Origin: Buchnera aphidicola (Chaitoregma tattakana)
GTDB lineage: Bacteria; Pseudomonadota; Gammaproteobacteria; Enterobacterales; Enterobacteriaceae
Assembly: GCF_039370165.1 (NCBI RefSeq)
Contig: NZ_CP134991.1
Location: forward strand, 313,525-377,524
Direction of reading: 5' to 3'
DNA length: 64,000 nucleotides
Position numbers and translations under genes: made by a program. Below are positions 29,359 through 38,316 of this stretch, one piece after another (position 1 is the first letter of the stretch; every line of letters begins with the position of its first letter). The notes beneath the pieces were generated by a model, which saw only the letters and a list, made by a program, of their open reading frames with translations, was not told the DNA's origin and did not search any database.

Positions 29359-31101
29359 GTGCAATTATTTTATAAATTAAATTGGTATTTCTTAAAAGAA
29401 TGGAAAAAATATGTTAGCGCGATAGTTCTTTTAATAACAATATCATTATTACAGCTTATACCCCCTAAATTAATGGGTATTCTAATAGATACCATAATAA
29501 AAAAAAACAATTCAAACAATAAAATATTTTTTATAGTTTTCTCAATATTTATTATATCTATGACAGTATATATACTTAGATATCTATGGAGAGTGTTACT
29601 GTTCGGGGCATCTTATAAGCTAGCTATTAATCTTAGAAGTAAAATATATAAATGTCTAAGTAAAAAAAATTCTATATTTTACTCTAAAAACAAAACTGGA
29701 GATTTAATGGCTAAATCTACTAATGATGTAGATAGAGTAGTATCAGCTGCTGGTGAAGGTGTTCTAACATTGGTAGATTCTATAGTAATAGGATCACTAG
29801 TATTAATAGTAATGATATTTCAAATAAATTTTTATCTTACAATAATATCATTATTTCCAATGCCAATCATGGCTTATATAGTAAAAAAATATGGAGAAAA
29901 GTTACATACAAAATTCAAGGAATCGCAAAAATCATTCTCAATACTAAATAGTAATACACAAGAAAGTTTAACTAGTATAAGAATGATAAGATCATATGGT
30001 TTAGAAAATATAAAATTAAAAAGATTTAAAGAAGTAATAAAAAATGCAGCAGACAAAAATATAGAAGTATCAAAAGTAGATGCATTATTTGATCCTATTA
30101 TACATGTTGCAATATCAATTTCTAACTTATTAGCAATTATACTAGGAGGAATATTGGTAATAAAAAATAAAATTACATTAGGAGAATTAACTAGTTTTAT
30201 GATGTATTTAGGACTTATGATGTGGCCTATGTTAGCACTAGCATGGATGTTCAACATAGCAGAAAGAGGAAAAGTTTCTTTATTAAGAATAGAAAAAATT
30301 TTAAAAGAAAAAAAAGAAAAAAAACATAAATTTGTTAAATTTCCAAAATGTTATAAAAATTTAGAAATAAAAATATACAAATTTTGTCACTATAAATCTA
30401 ATAACATAGCTTTAAAAAACATTTATTTTAAAATAAAACTCGGAGAAATAATAGGAATATGTGGGCCAATAGGATCAGGAAAAACTACTTTATTAAATAT
30501 AATACAAAAAAATTTAAATATAACCAAAGGAAAAATTCTTTATAACAATGTTCCTATAGACCAAATAAAAAAAAAAGAATGGAGACATAATTTATCAGTA
30601 GTTAACCAAAATAATTTTTTATTTTCTGACACAATTGAAAATAACATATCTATAAGTAATCCTAAATCTTCTATAAAAGAAATAGTAAAAGTAGCAAAAT
30701 TGTCCTGTATACACAAAGATATACTCTCATTCCCAAAAAAGTATCAAACTAAAATAGGAGAAAAAGGCATAATGTTGTCAGGAGGGCAAAGACAGCGATT
30801 ATCTATTGCAAGAGCACTATTAACTAATGCTTCAATAATAATATTAGATGACTCTTTATCAGCAGTAGATGGTAAAACTGAAAATAAAATATTAAAAAAT
30901 TTAAAAAAAAATAAAAACATAAATAAAACTATAATAATAGTATCACATAAACTATCTACTATAATGTATTCAAATAAAATAATAGTATTAAACAAAGGTA
31001 CAATAGAACAAATAGGAAGTCATGATTCTTTAATAAAAAAAAAGAAATGGTATTATAAAATGTTTAAATATCAGCAACTTAAAAAAAGATTTAAAAAATA
31101 A
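29359..31101 (+). CDS. mdlA: ABC transporter half-molecule MdlA, GTG start
   Basis: Half-transporter with a six-segment membrane domain and a C-terminal ATPase, thought to pair with MdlB as an exporter of unknown substrate. The product is 580 aa (E. coli 590). It matches from LFYKLNWYFLKEWKKYV onward. Walker A is GPIGSGKTTLL, the signature is LSGGQRQRLSIARALL, Walker B is IIILDDSLSAVD and the H-loop is SHKLST. The start is GTG at 29359 with AGGA at 29349-29352, six bases before it. Confidence 0.96.
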   Translation: MQLFYKLNWYFLKEWKKYVSAIVLLITISLLQLIPPKLMGILIDTIIKKNNSNNKIFFIVFSIFIISMTVYILRYLWRVLLFGASYKLAINLRSKIYKCLSKKNSIFYSKNKTGDLMAKSTNDVDRVVSAAGEGVLTLVDSIVIGSLVLIVMIFQINFYLTIISLFPMPIMAYIVKKYGEKLHTKFKESQKSFSILNSNTQESLTSIRMIRSYGLENIKLKRFKEVIKNAADKNIEVSKVDALFDPIIHVAISISNLLAIILGGILVIKNKITLGELTSFMMYLGLMMWPMLALAWMFNIAERGKVSLLRIEKILKEKKEKKHKFVKFPKCYKNLEIKIYKFCHYKSNNIALKNIYFKIKLGEIIGICGPIGSGKTTLLNIIQKNLNITKGKILYNNVPIDQIKKKEWRHNLSVVNQNNFLFSDTIENNISISNPKSSIKEIVKVAKLSCIHKDILSFPKKYQTKIGEKGIMLSGGQRQRLSIARALLTNASIIILDDSLSAVDGKTENKILKNLKKNKNINKTIIIVSHKLSTIMYSNKIIVLNKGTIEQIGSHDSLIKKKKWYYKMFKYQQLKKRFKK

Positions 31102-31127
31102 ATAAATTAAAGAGATAAAACTAATTC

Positions 31128-32888
31128 ATGCATAAAATCAAATTTAATTTTTCACCAATTTTAATAAGATTATTAAAATATGGCGTTTTTTATAAAAAAA
31201 AAATATTATATGTTTTCATATTATTATTTTCTTCATCAATTTGTGAGGTTTTATGTCCTATATTAATAAGTTTTTTTATAAAAACTATTATAGAAACTAA
31301 CACAGTACAAGTTAATACTTTTATATTAGTAATATCTAGTTTTGTAATGTTACAAATTATATCTGCATTATGTAACTATTTTGAAATAATAATTTTTAGT
31401 AATATTTCTGCTGAAATAATAAAAAAAATTAGATTCAATGTTATGAAATCTTCTCTAAACCAACCAATGGAAATATTTGATAAACAACCTATTGGGCAAA
31501 TTGTTTCAAAGGTAACAAATGATACAGAAACTATAAAAGAGCTTTATGAAAGAGTTATTCCTTCTACCATAAGAAACATAATGTTAATTACTATAATACT
31601 AATTACTATGTTCTTATTGGAATGGAAAATGGCATGCATTTCTATTATAATGTTTCCAGTAATAACAACAATAATGATAATATACCAAAAACTTAGTACT
31701 CCTATAATAAGAAAAGTAAAATCTTATATAGCAGAAATAAATAATATATTTAATGAAACAATTAATGGAATGCAAATAATACAACAATTTAATCAAGAAC
31801 ATAGATTTTTTAAAAAAATAAAAAAAATTAGTAATCTACATTATTTATATAGAATGAAAATATTAAAACTAGACGGTTTTTTGCTTAGACCATTATTTAG
31901 CTTTTGCACAAACATAATATTATGTGGTTTAATATTACTATTTAACTATTTTCCAAAAGAAATGTTTCAGGTTAGTACATTGTATGTATTTATAAATTAT
32001 TTAAACAGATTAAATGAACCAATGCTATCAATAATAAATCAGCAATCTACATTGCAGCAATCAATAGTATCTGGCGAAAGAATATTTAATTTAATAGATT
32101 CTGAAACAAAATTATATGGAGAACATGACTACTCAATAAAATACGGAAAAATAGAAATAAAAAAATTAAATTTTGCTTACTCTAAAACTGGACAAAAGGT
32201 ATTAAAAGATATAAATATTAAAATTAGAAAGAAAAGTTTTGTAGCTTTTGTAGGACATACTGGGAGCGGAAAAAGTACATTGGCTAATTTAATAATAGGA
32301 AATTATAAAATAAAAAATGGATACATAAAAATAGATGATAAAAAAATAGAACATATTAGTAAAAAAATTATTACAAAAGAAATAGCAGTTGTACAACAAG
32401 AACCATTTATGTTTACAGATACACTATTTAACAACATATCTTTAAAAAGAAATATACCAAAAAGTAAAATACTTAAAATTATAAAGAAAGTAAAATTAGA
32501 AGACCTAGTAAAAAAAAATGAAAAAGGAATTTATATGAAAATAAAAGAAAAAGGAAGTAATATTTCTCAAGGTCAAAAACAATTAATATCTATTGCTAGA
32601 GTATTAGTAACTAAACCAAAAATTTTAATATTAGACGAATCAACATCTAATATAGACTCAAAAACTGAAAAAAAAATTCAAGAAGTATTATTAAAAATAA
32701 AAAATAATATAACATTAATAATAATAGCACATAGACTATCTACTATAGTGCGTGCAGATGAAATAATTGTTTTTAACAAAGGTAAAATAATAGAAAAAGG
32801 AAATCATGAAGAGTTAATGAAAAAAAGAAATTTTTACTGGAAAATGTATATGTTACAAATTCATAGTACTAAAATATTCAAAAAATAA
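31128..32888 (+). CDS. mdlB: ABC transporter half-molecule MdlB
   Basis: Partner of MdlA in a likely heterodimeric ABC exporter. The product is 586 aa (E. coli 593), with an N-terminal six-helix domain and a C-terminal ATPase. Walker A is GHTGSGKSTLANL, the Q-loop is VVQQEPFMF, the signature reads ISQGQKQLISIARVL (E. coli LSVGQKQLLALARVL), Walker B is ILILDESTSNID, and AHRLST is the H-loop. It starts 26 nt after mdlA and converges on the 4.5S RNA gene. Keeping an intact exporter pair in a small genome suggests a useful host-symbiont export task, not known from sequence. Confidence 0.96.
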   Translation: MHKIKFNFSPILIRLLKYGVFYKKKILYVFILLFSSSICEVLCPILISFFIKTIIETNTVQVNTFILVISSFVMLQIISALCNYFEIIIFSNISAEIIKKIRFNVMKSSLNQPMEIFDKQPIGQIVSKVTNDTETIKELYERVIPSTIRNIMLITIILITMFLLEWKMACISIIMFPVITTIMIIYQKLSTPIIRKVKSYIAEINNIFNETINGMQIIQQFNQEHRFFKKIKKISNLHYLYRMKILKLDGFLLRPLFSFCTNIILCGLILLFNYFPKEMFQVSTLYVFINYLNRLNEPMLSIINQQSTLQQSIVSGERIFNLIDSETKLYGEHDYSIKYGKIEIKKLNFAYSKTGQKVLKDINIKIRKKSFVAFVGHTGSGKSTLANLIIGNYKIKNGYIKIDDKKIEHISKKIITKEIAVVQQEPFMFTDTLFNNISLKRNIPKSKILKIIKKVKLEDLVKKNEKGIYMKIKEKGSNISQGQKQLISIARVLVTKPKILILDESTSNIDSKTEKKIQEVLLKIKNNITLIIIAHRLSTIVRADEIIVFNKGKIIEKGNHEELMKKRNFYWKMYMLQIHSTKIFKK

Positions 32889-32891
32889 AAA

Positions 32892-33003
32892 CCTATCTCC
32901 TGCCAGCTATTACTTAAGTACCTATTTTAATTTAAACTGGCTGCTTTTTTCCAAACCTGACCAAATATCTAAATTTTATAGAACATAAGGACTGACAGAA
33001 GAT
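32892..33003 (-). ncRNA. ffs: 4.5S RNA of the signal recognition particle
   Basis: The minus strand carries the conserved apical domain: GGTCAGG, then GGAA, then AGCAGCC, in the E. coli 4.5S order (GGTCAGG...GGAAGGAAGCAGCC). The 5' TCTTCTGTCAGT and 3' AGCTGGCAGGAGA ends pair in a 12-bp helix with a few G-U pairs, and the 3' GCTGGCAGG is shared with E. coli. The length of about 112 nt fits (E. coli 114). A T-rich run follows the closing helix and would end transcription. It binds Ffh to target membrane proteins to the translocon. In E. coli ffs lies in the mdlB-dnaX interval too. Confidence 0.92.
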
Positions 33004-33010
33004 TAAATTA

Positions 33011-33039
33011 ATTATACATTATAACATTAAATAATACAA
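33011..33039 (-). promoter_or_regulatory. Probable promoter of the 4.5S RNA gene
   Basis: A perfect TATAAT -10 (33011-33016) ends 8 nt before the RNA 5' end, with a TTGTAT -35 (33034-33039) at a 17-nt spacing. The -35 is weak (TTG only), but the exact -10 at the right distance from an independently placed RNA end makes the call reasonable. Confidence 0.6.
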
Positions 33040-33119
33040 TTATGATTATAACAAAAATAATAATGTAAAAAAATTTTAATATTACAATTTTTAAAAAAAT
33101 AATATATAATAATAGAATT

Positions 33120-34211
33120 ATGAAATATGAAATATTAGCTAGAAAATATAGACCAAAATGCTTTAAAGAAATTATTGGACAAAAGTATATAGTAAAATCA
33201 ATACATAATAGCTTAGAGACAAATAAAATACATCAATCATGGATATTTTCTGGAAATAGTGGAATAGGAAAAACTACTATATCAAGACTTTTGGCAAAAA
33301 GTTTAAGTTGTGAAAAAGGAATAACATATTTTTCTTGTTTAAAATGTAAAAATTGTATAGAAATATTAAAGGGATGTTTTATAGATTTAATAGAAATAGA
33401 TGCTGCTTCCAAAACTAAAGTAGAAGAAATAAAAAAAATTTTAGAAAATGTGAAATATCTTCCAGTTAAAGGAAGATTTAAAATTTATATTATAGACGAA
33501 GTACATATGTTATCTAAACATAGTTTTAATGCTCTATTAAAAATATTAGAAGAACCTCCTATACATGTAAAATTTATATTAGCAACAACAAATATAAATA
33601 AGATACCAGAAACCATAATTTCTAGATGCATATGTTTTTATTTAAATCACATTACTGAAAAACAAATTTATAAATATTTAAAAAACATATTAAAAAAAGA
33701 AAAAATAAAAATAGAAAAAAATATAATAAACATTATATACGAAGCATCTAAAGGTAACGTAAGAAGTGCATTAAATATAATAGAACAGTCTATTTTATTA
33801 AACCAACATAAAATTACAGAAAAAAACGTAATTAATATTCTTGGAATTATAGAACAAAAAAAAATATTACTACTAACAAAATATTTAATAAAAAAAGAAT
33901 TAAATAAAACTTTTCACATACTAAAAAAAATAAATATATCTGAATATCAATGGCATACTATATTTGACAATATTTTAAAATTGTTACATCATATTGCGAT
34001 TTTAAAAAAATTTGGTTTTTCTATAGAAAAACATGAATATATGAAAAATTATAGAAATAATATTATTAAAATTGTAAAAAACACAAAATTTTCTGAAATA
34101 CAAAGATGTTATCATATTATAATAAAAGGAAAAAGAGAAATAGAAATTTCACCAAATTCTAAAATATGTGCAGAAATGACATTTCTAAGAATTTTAGAAA
34201 AAGATAATTAA
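33120..34211 (+). CDS. dnaX: DNA polymerase III clamp-loader ATPase, gamma form only
   Basis: AAA+ motor that loads the sliding clamp. The product is 363 aa. E. coli makes tau (643 aa) and, by programmed frameshift, gamma (431 aa). Here only domains I-III remain: ARKYRPKCFKEIIGQ, Walker A GNSGIGKTTISR, the zinc Cys set (CEKG, CLKCKNC), DEVHMLS and the arginine-finger ISRC. The tau C-terminal domains that bind DnaB and the polymerase are gone, and no A-rich slip site is seen near the end. ybaB follows, as in E. coli. Confidence 0.96.
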   Translation: MKYEILARKYRPKCFKEIIGQKYIVKSIHNSLETNKIHQSWIFSGNSGIGKTTISRLLAKSLSCEKGITYFSCLKCKNCIEILKGCFIDLIEIDAASKTKVEEIKKILENVKYLPVKGRFKIYIIDEVHMLSKHSFNALLKILEEPPIHVKFILATTNINKIPETIISRCICFYLNHITEKQIYKYLKNILKKEKIKIEKNIINIIYEASKGNVRSALNIIEQSILLNQHKITEKNVINILGIIEQKKILLLTKYLIKKELNKTFHILKKINISEYQWHTIFDNILKLLHHIAILKKFGFSIEKHEYMKNYRNNIIKIVKNTKFSEIQRCYHIIIKGKREIEISPNSKICAEMTFLRILEKDN

Positions 34212-34253
34212 AAAAAATAATATACAAAAACAATTTAAAAAACAAGGTAAAAA

Positions 34254-34583
34254 ATGTTTACAAATGAAAAATTAGGAAATTTAATGAAACAAGCACAACA
34301 AATGCAAGAAAAAATGACCAAAATGCAAGAAGAAATGGCTAAAATAGAAGTAACAGGAGAGGCAGGAGCAGGATTAGTAAAAGTAACAATAAATGGAATA
34401 CACAACTGCAGAAAAGTTGAAATTGATCCTACTCTGTTAGAAGATGATAAAGAAATTTTAGAAGATTTAGCTACAGCAGCTTTTAATGATGCATGCAGAA
34501 GAGTATCTGAAGCTCAAAAAAAAAAGATGTCTAATATTTCTAATAATACTCAATTACCAAGTGGATTTAATTTTCCATTTTAA
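34254..34583 (+). CDS. ybaB: Nucleoid-associated protein YbaB/EbfC
   Basis: Small dimeric DNA-binding protein of the EbfC family. The product is 109 aa, the E. coli length, and strongly conserved: [33 protein letters not shown] (the N-terminal coiled helix), [20 protein letters not shown], and ending in PSGFNFPF. It is markedly less AT-biased at protein level than neighbours such as recC. It stands between dnaX and htpG; recR, which lies there in E. coli, is missing. Confidence 0.96.
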   Translation: MFTNEKLGNLMKQAQQMQEKMTKMQEEMAKIEVTGEAGAGLVKVTINGIHNCRKVEIDPTLLEDDKEILEDLATAAFNDACRRVSEAQKKKMSNISNNTQLPSGFNFPF

Positions 34584-34703
34584 TTGAAATATAACAAATA
34601 TAATAATATATAAAATAAATTTTTATAAAAGTAAAATTTATTTTACAAAATCTATCAGATTAATAAATGAAATATTAGATAAAAATCTAAATTAGGAAAT
34701 AAA

Positions 34704-36575
34704 ATGAAAAAAGAAAAATACTCATTTAAATCAGAATCTAAACAACTATTAAACTTAATGATACACTCGCTATATTCTAATAAAGAAATATTTCTCAGAG
34801 AACTAATTTCTAATGCATCTGATGCAATAGAAAAATCTAAATTTATATCAATGTCTCAAAAAAAATTTTTTTCATATGAAAAAAAATATGAAATAAAAAT
34901 ATATTTAGATAAAAAAGACAAAAAAATAACTATAAAAGACAATGGAATAGGAATGAGAAAAGAAGAAGTAATAAAAAATTTAGGTACTATTGCAAAATCT
35001 GGTACCAAAGATTTTATAAAATCCATTGAAAAAAATAAAAATAATGATTTTATAGGAAAGTTCGGTGTCGGTTTTTATTCAGCTTTTATAGTAGCAAAAA
35101 AAGTTTATGTAAATACATTATCAATGTACGAAAAAACAACTCACAATAGCGTTATGTGGAAATCTTATGGGGATGGAAAATATTCTATAGAAAAATCAAA
35201 AAAAAATGATGTCGGTACAGATGTAATACTATTTTTGAAAGATTCAGAAAAAAATATATTAAATAACACTATAATAAAAGACATCATAAAAAAATATTCA
35301 GATCATATAAATATACCAATAAAAATACAAGAATATAATGAAAAAGAAAAAATATATGAATGGAAAAAAATAAATTCAGCAGAATCTTTATGGACGTTAG
35401 ATAAAAAAAAAATTTCCACAGACAAATACATAAATTTTTATAAATATATTACAAAAGACAACAATGAGCCTATAACATGGTCCCATAATAAAGTAGAAGG
35501 AAAAATTGAATATACAATTTTATTGTACATACCATCAAAATCTCCATGGGATATATGGAACCGAGAAAAGAAAACTGGATTAAAACTTTATATAAATAAA
35601 GTATATATAATGGATAATGTTGAACAATTTTTACCAAACTATTTAAGATTTGTCAAAGGCATCATTGACACTAAAGATTTACCATTAAACGTATCCAGAG
35701 AAATATTACAAGAACATTCAGATATACAAACTATTAAAAAAACTATTACAAAAAAAATATTATATGTCATTAAAAATATAGAAAAAAGTAAATATATAAA
35801 TTTTTGGAAAGAATTTGGTTCTATAATAAAAGAAGGAATAGCTGAAGATATAACAAATAAAAATTTAATTTCTGAATTATTATTATTTTCTTCTATAAAA
35901 ACTAATAATGAAAATGTATATTTATCTCTACATGAATATTTAAATAATATGGAAAAATCCCAAAAAAATATATATTTTATAACTTCAGATAGTTATGAAT
36001 CAGCAAAAAATAATCCTCATTTAGAATTTTTTAAAGAAAAAAAAATAGATGTATTAATATTGCATGAAAGAATAGACGAATGGATGATGAATTATCTAAC
36101 AGAATTTAAAGGAATAAAATTTAAATCTGTAAATAAATTTGATGAATCATTACATGATACTACAAATAAAAAAAACAAGAAAATACTAGAAACAACAAAA
36201 AAAACAAAAAAAATAATAAAAAAGATAGAAAAAATATTAAAAAATAAAATAAAAAAAGTACATTTAACACAAAAATTCTCAAAAACTCCTGCAGCATTAA
36301 CAACTGACGTAAATGATATGAGTACTCAGATGGCTAAATTGTTTTCTGCAGCAGGACAAAAAGTTCCAGAAATAAAATACATTTTAGAAATAAATCCAGA
36401 ACATGAATTAATAAAAAATATATTTAAAATATCTGATGAAAAAAATTTTGCTAAATGGATAAAAGTAATATTTGATCAAGCTATTTTAAACGAAAAAGGA
36501 TCATTACCAATACCAAGCAAGTTTATTAAAAGAATAAACTCTCTATTAATAAATAGCTTTTTAAAAATTAAATAA
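34704..36575 (+). CDS. htpG: Chaperone HtpG (Hsp90)
   Basis: Cytosolic Hsp90-type ATP-dependent chaperone. The product is 623 aa (E. coli 624). The GHKL ATP site is complete: ELISNASDAIEK, DNGIGM, GTIAKSG, KFGVGFYSAFIV and GTDVILF. The middle domain holds the catalytic Arg region (FVKGIIDTKDLPLNVSREIL), and the C-terminal dimerisation domain contains AALTTDVNDMSTQMAKLF. The frame is intact. I see no heat-shock promoter motif upstream. Confidence 0.97.
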   Translation: MKKEKYSFKSESKQLLNLMIHSLYSNKEIFLRELISNASDAIEKSKFISMSQKKFFSYEKKYEIKIYLDKKDKKITIKDNGIGMRKEEVIKNLGTIAKSGTKDFIKSIEKNKNNDFIGKFGVGFYSAFIVAKKVYVNTLSMYEKTTHNSVMWKSYGDGKYSIEKSKKNDVGTDVILFLKDSEKNILNNTIIKDIIKKYSDHINIPIKIQEYNEKEKIYEWKKINSAESLWTLDKKKISTDKYINFYKYITKDNNEPITWSHNKVEGKIEYTILLYIPSKSPWDIWNREKKTGLKLYINKVYIMDNVEQFLPNYLRFVKGIIDTKDLPLNVSREILQEHSDIQTIKKTITKKILYVIKNIEKSKYINFWKEFGSIIKEGIAEDITNKNLISELLLFSSIKTNNENVYLSLHEYLNNMEKSQKNIYFITSDSYESAKNNPHLEFFKEKKIDVLILHERIDEWMMNYLTEFKGIKFKSVNKFDESLHDTTNKKNKKILETTKKTKKIIKKIEKILKNKIKKVHLTQKFSKTPAALTTDVNDMSTQMAKLFSAAGQKVPEIKYILEINPEHELIKNIFKISDEKNFAKWIKVIFDQAILNEKGSLPIPSKFIKRINSLLINSFLKIK

Positions 36576-36602
36576 TACACTTAAAAAATAAACAAAACAA
36601 AT

Positions 36603-37255
36603 ATGAAAATAATTATTTTAGGTCCTCCAGGCAGCGGGAAAGGTACTCAAGCAAACTTACTATCTAAAAAATATAATATTAAAAAAATATCTTTAGGAGA
36701 GATGTTTAGAAATAGTATAAAAAAAAAAATAAATTAGGGAATTTTATAAAAAGTAAAATAGAAAATGGACAGTTAGTAAAAGATGAAATATCTATTATGT
36801 TAATAAAGAATAGAATAAGAAAAAAAGATTGTAAAAGAGGATATATATTGGATGGATTTCCTAGAACAATGAAACAAGTTAAAAATATATTAGAAATAAA
36901 TTTTGAAGTAAATTATATAATAGAAATATTAACTGATTATAATACAATTAAAGAAAGAATATCTGGAAGACTAGTACACGAAAGCTCAGGAAGAACATAT
37001 CACGAAAAATTTTTTCCTCCTATAACAAAAAACAGGGACAATATCACCGGAGAAAAACTAAAAAAAAGAAAAGATGACAATATAAAAACATTACAAAATA
37101 GAATTAAAAATTATGAAAAAGAAATAAATGAAATAAGAGAATATTTTAACAAAATAGAAAAAAACAATATAAAAAAATACTATCAAATAGATGGAAACTT
37201 GAAAAAAGAAGAAATATATAACAAAATACTTAATATAATAAAGATAAAAAAATAA
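36603..37255 (+). CDS. adk: Adenylate kinase, frame broken by one missing A in an 11-A run
   Basis: Interconverts 2 ADP with ATP and AMP, and is essential in E. coli. The ATG at 36603 opens with [10 protein letters not shown] (P-loop, residues 7-16) and [13 protein letters not shown], then hits a TAG at 36735-36737. The A run at 36719-36729 has 11 A; with 12, the reading becomes [11 protein letters not shown], aligning without gaps to E. coli AVKSGSELGKQ, and continues to 37255. The rest is intact: [33 protein letters not shown]. So one A is missing in an otherwise sound gene. A re-start at ATG 36797 would lack the P-loop and could not be active. Transcript slippage or a sequencing error are the likely explanations. 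Confidence 0.93.
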
Positions 37256-37266
37256 AGTTTTTTTTG

Positions 37267-37340
<74 letters not shown>

Positions 37341-37444
37341 ATTTTATCATTATGTATTAAGATATAAGAATGCATTTTTTTTGCAAAATTTGCAAGCATT
37401 TTTTAAAAAGTTAAACAATAAATCTTTAAATTCAGAGAAAAAAC

Positions 37445-38302
37445 ATGTTAAACAAAATTATAAATGGTAACAAGATTGCTAATCTTTTAAAAAAAAAAAT
37501 AAAAAAAAGAGTTATAAAAATATTAAAAAAAGGAAACAGACCACCGGGTTTAGCTGTAATACTAGTAGGAAATGATAACTCTTCTAAAATATATGTAAAA
37601 AAGAAAAAGATTGCATGTAAAAAAGTAGGTTACATATTTAAATGTTGGAAACTTATAAAAACTATAAAAGAATCAGAAATATTAAAATTAATAAAAAAAT
37701 TAAACCAAGATAAAACAATAGATGGAATATTGGTTCAGCTTCCTCTTCCAAATCATATAAATACAAATAATATATTATATTCCATTTCATATAAAAAAGA
37801 TGTAGATGGATTACATCCATATCATGCTGGAAGAATACTACAGAACAATCCAATAATTAGATCATGTGCCCCTAAAGGTATTATGACTATAATAGAAAAA
37901 TATAACATACAAACACATGGATTAAATGCAGTTATAATAGGATCTTCTAATATAGTAGGTAGACCTATGAGTATGGAACTATTAGCATCAGGTTGTACTA
38001 TTACAATAACTAATAAATATACAAAAAATTTAATATACTATACAAAACATGCAGATATATTAATTGTCGCAATTGGGAAACCAAACTTTATAAATAAGTC
38101 TTGGATAAAAAACAAAGCTGTAATATTTGATGTTGGAATTAATAAACTTTTGAATGGAAAAATAACAGGAGATGTAAATTTAAACTCAGTATATAAAAAA
38201 ATATCTTATATTACACCTGTCCCGGGTGGCGTCGGGCCTATGACAGTAGTATCATTATTAGATAATATACTAATTGCATACAAAAAATATCATAATAATT
38301 GA
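37445..38302 (+). CDS. folD: Methylenetetrahydrofolate dehydrogenase/cyclohydrolase
   Basis: Bifunctional enzyme that oxidises 5,10-methylene-THF and hydrolyses the product to 10-formyl-THF, the formyl donor for Fmt (also in this window). The product is 285 aa (E. coli 288). Family motifs are seen: YVKKKKIACKKVGY (with the catalytic Lys), DGILVQLPLPNH, KDVDGLHPYHAGR, CAPKGIM, the NADP site GSSNIVGRPMSMELL and the C-terminal TPVPGGVGPMTVVSLL. It converges on cysS, with 14 nt between stop codons. Confidence 0.97.
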   Translation: MLNKIINGNKIANLLKKKIKKRVIKILKKGNRPPGLAVILVGNDNSSKIYVKKKKIACKKVGYIFKCWKLIKTIKESEILKLIKKLNQDKTIDGILVQLPLPNHINTNNILYSISYKKDVDGLHPYHAGRILQNNPIIRSCAPKGIMTIIEKYNIQTHGLNAVIIGSSNIVGRPMSMELLASGCTITITNKYTKNLIYYTKHADILIVAIGKPNFINKSWIKNKAVIFDVGINKLLNGKITGDVNLNSVYKKISYITPVPGGVGPMTVVSLLDNILIAYKKYHNN

Positions 38303-38316
38303 CACAAAAAATATTA

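Noticed and set aside
36797..37255. A shorter adk beginning at ATG 36797
   Set aside because: It would lack the P-loop and AMP-binding start, and the upstream segment aligns perfectly once one A is added.
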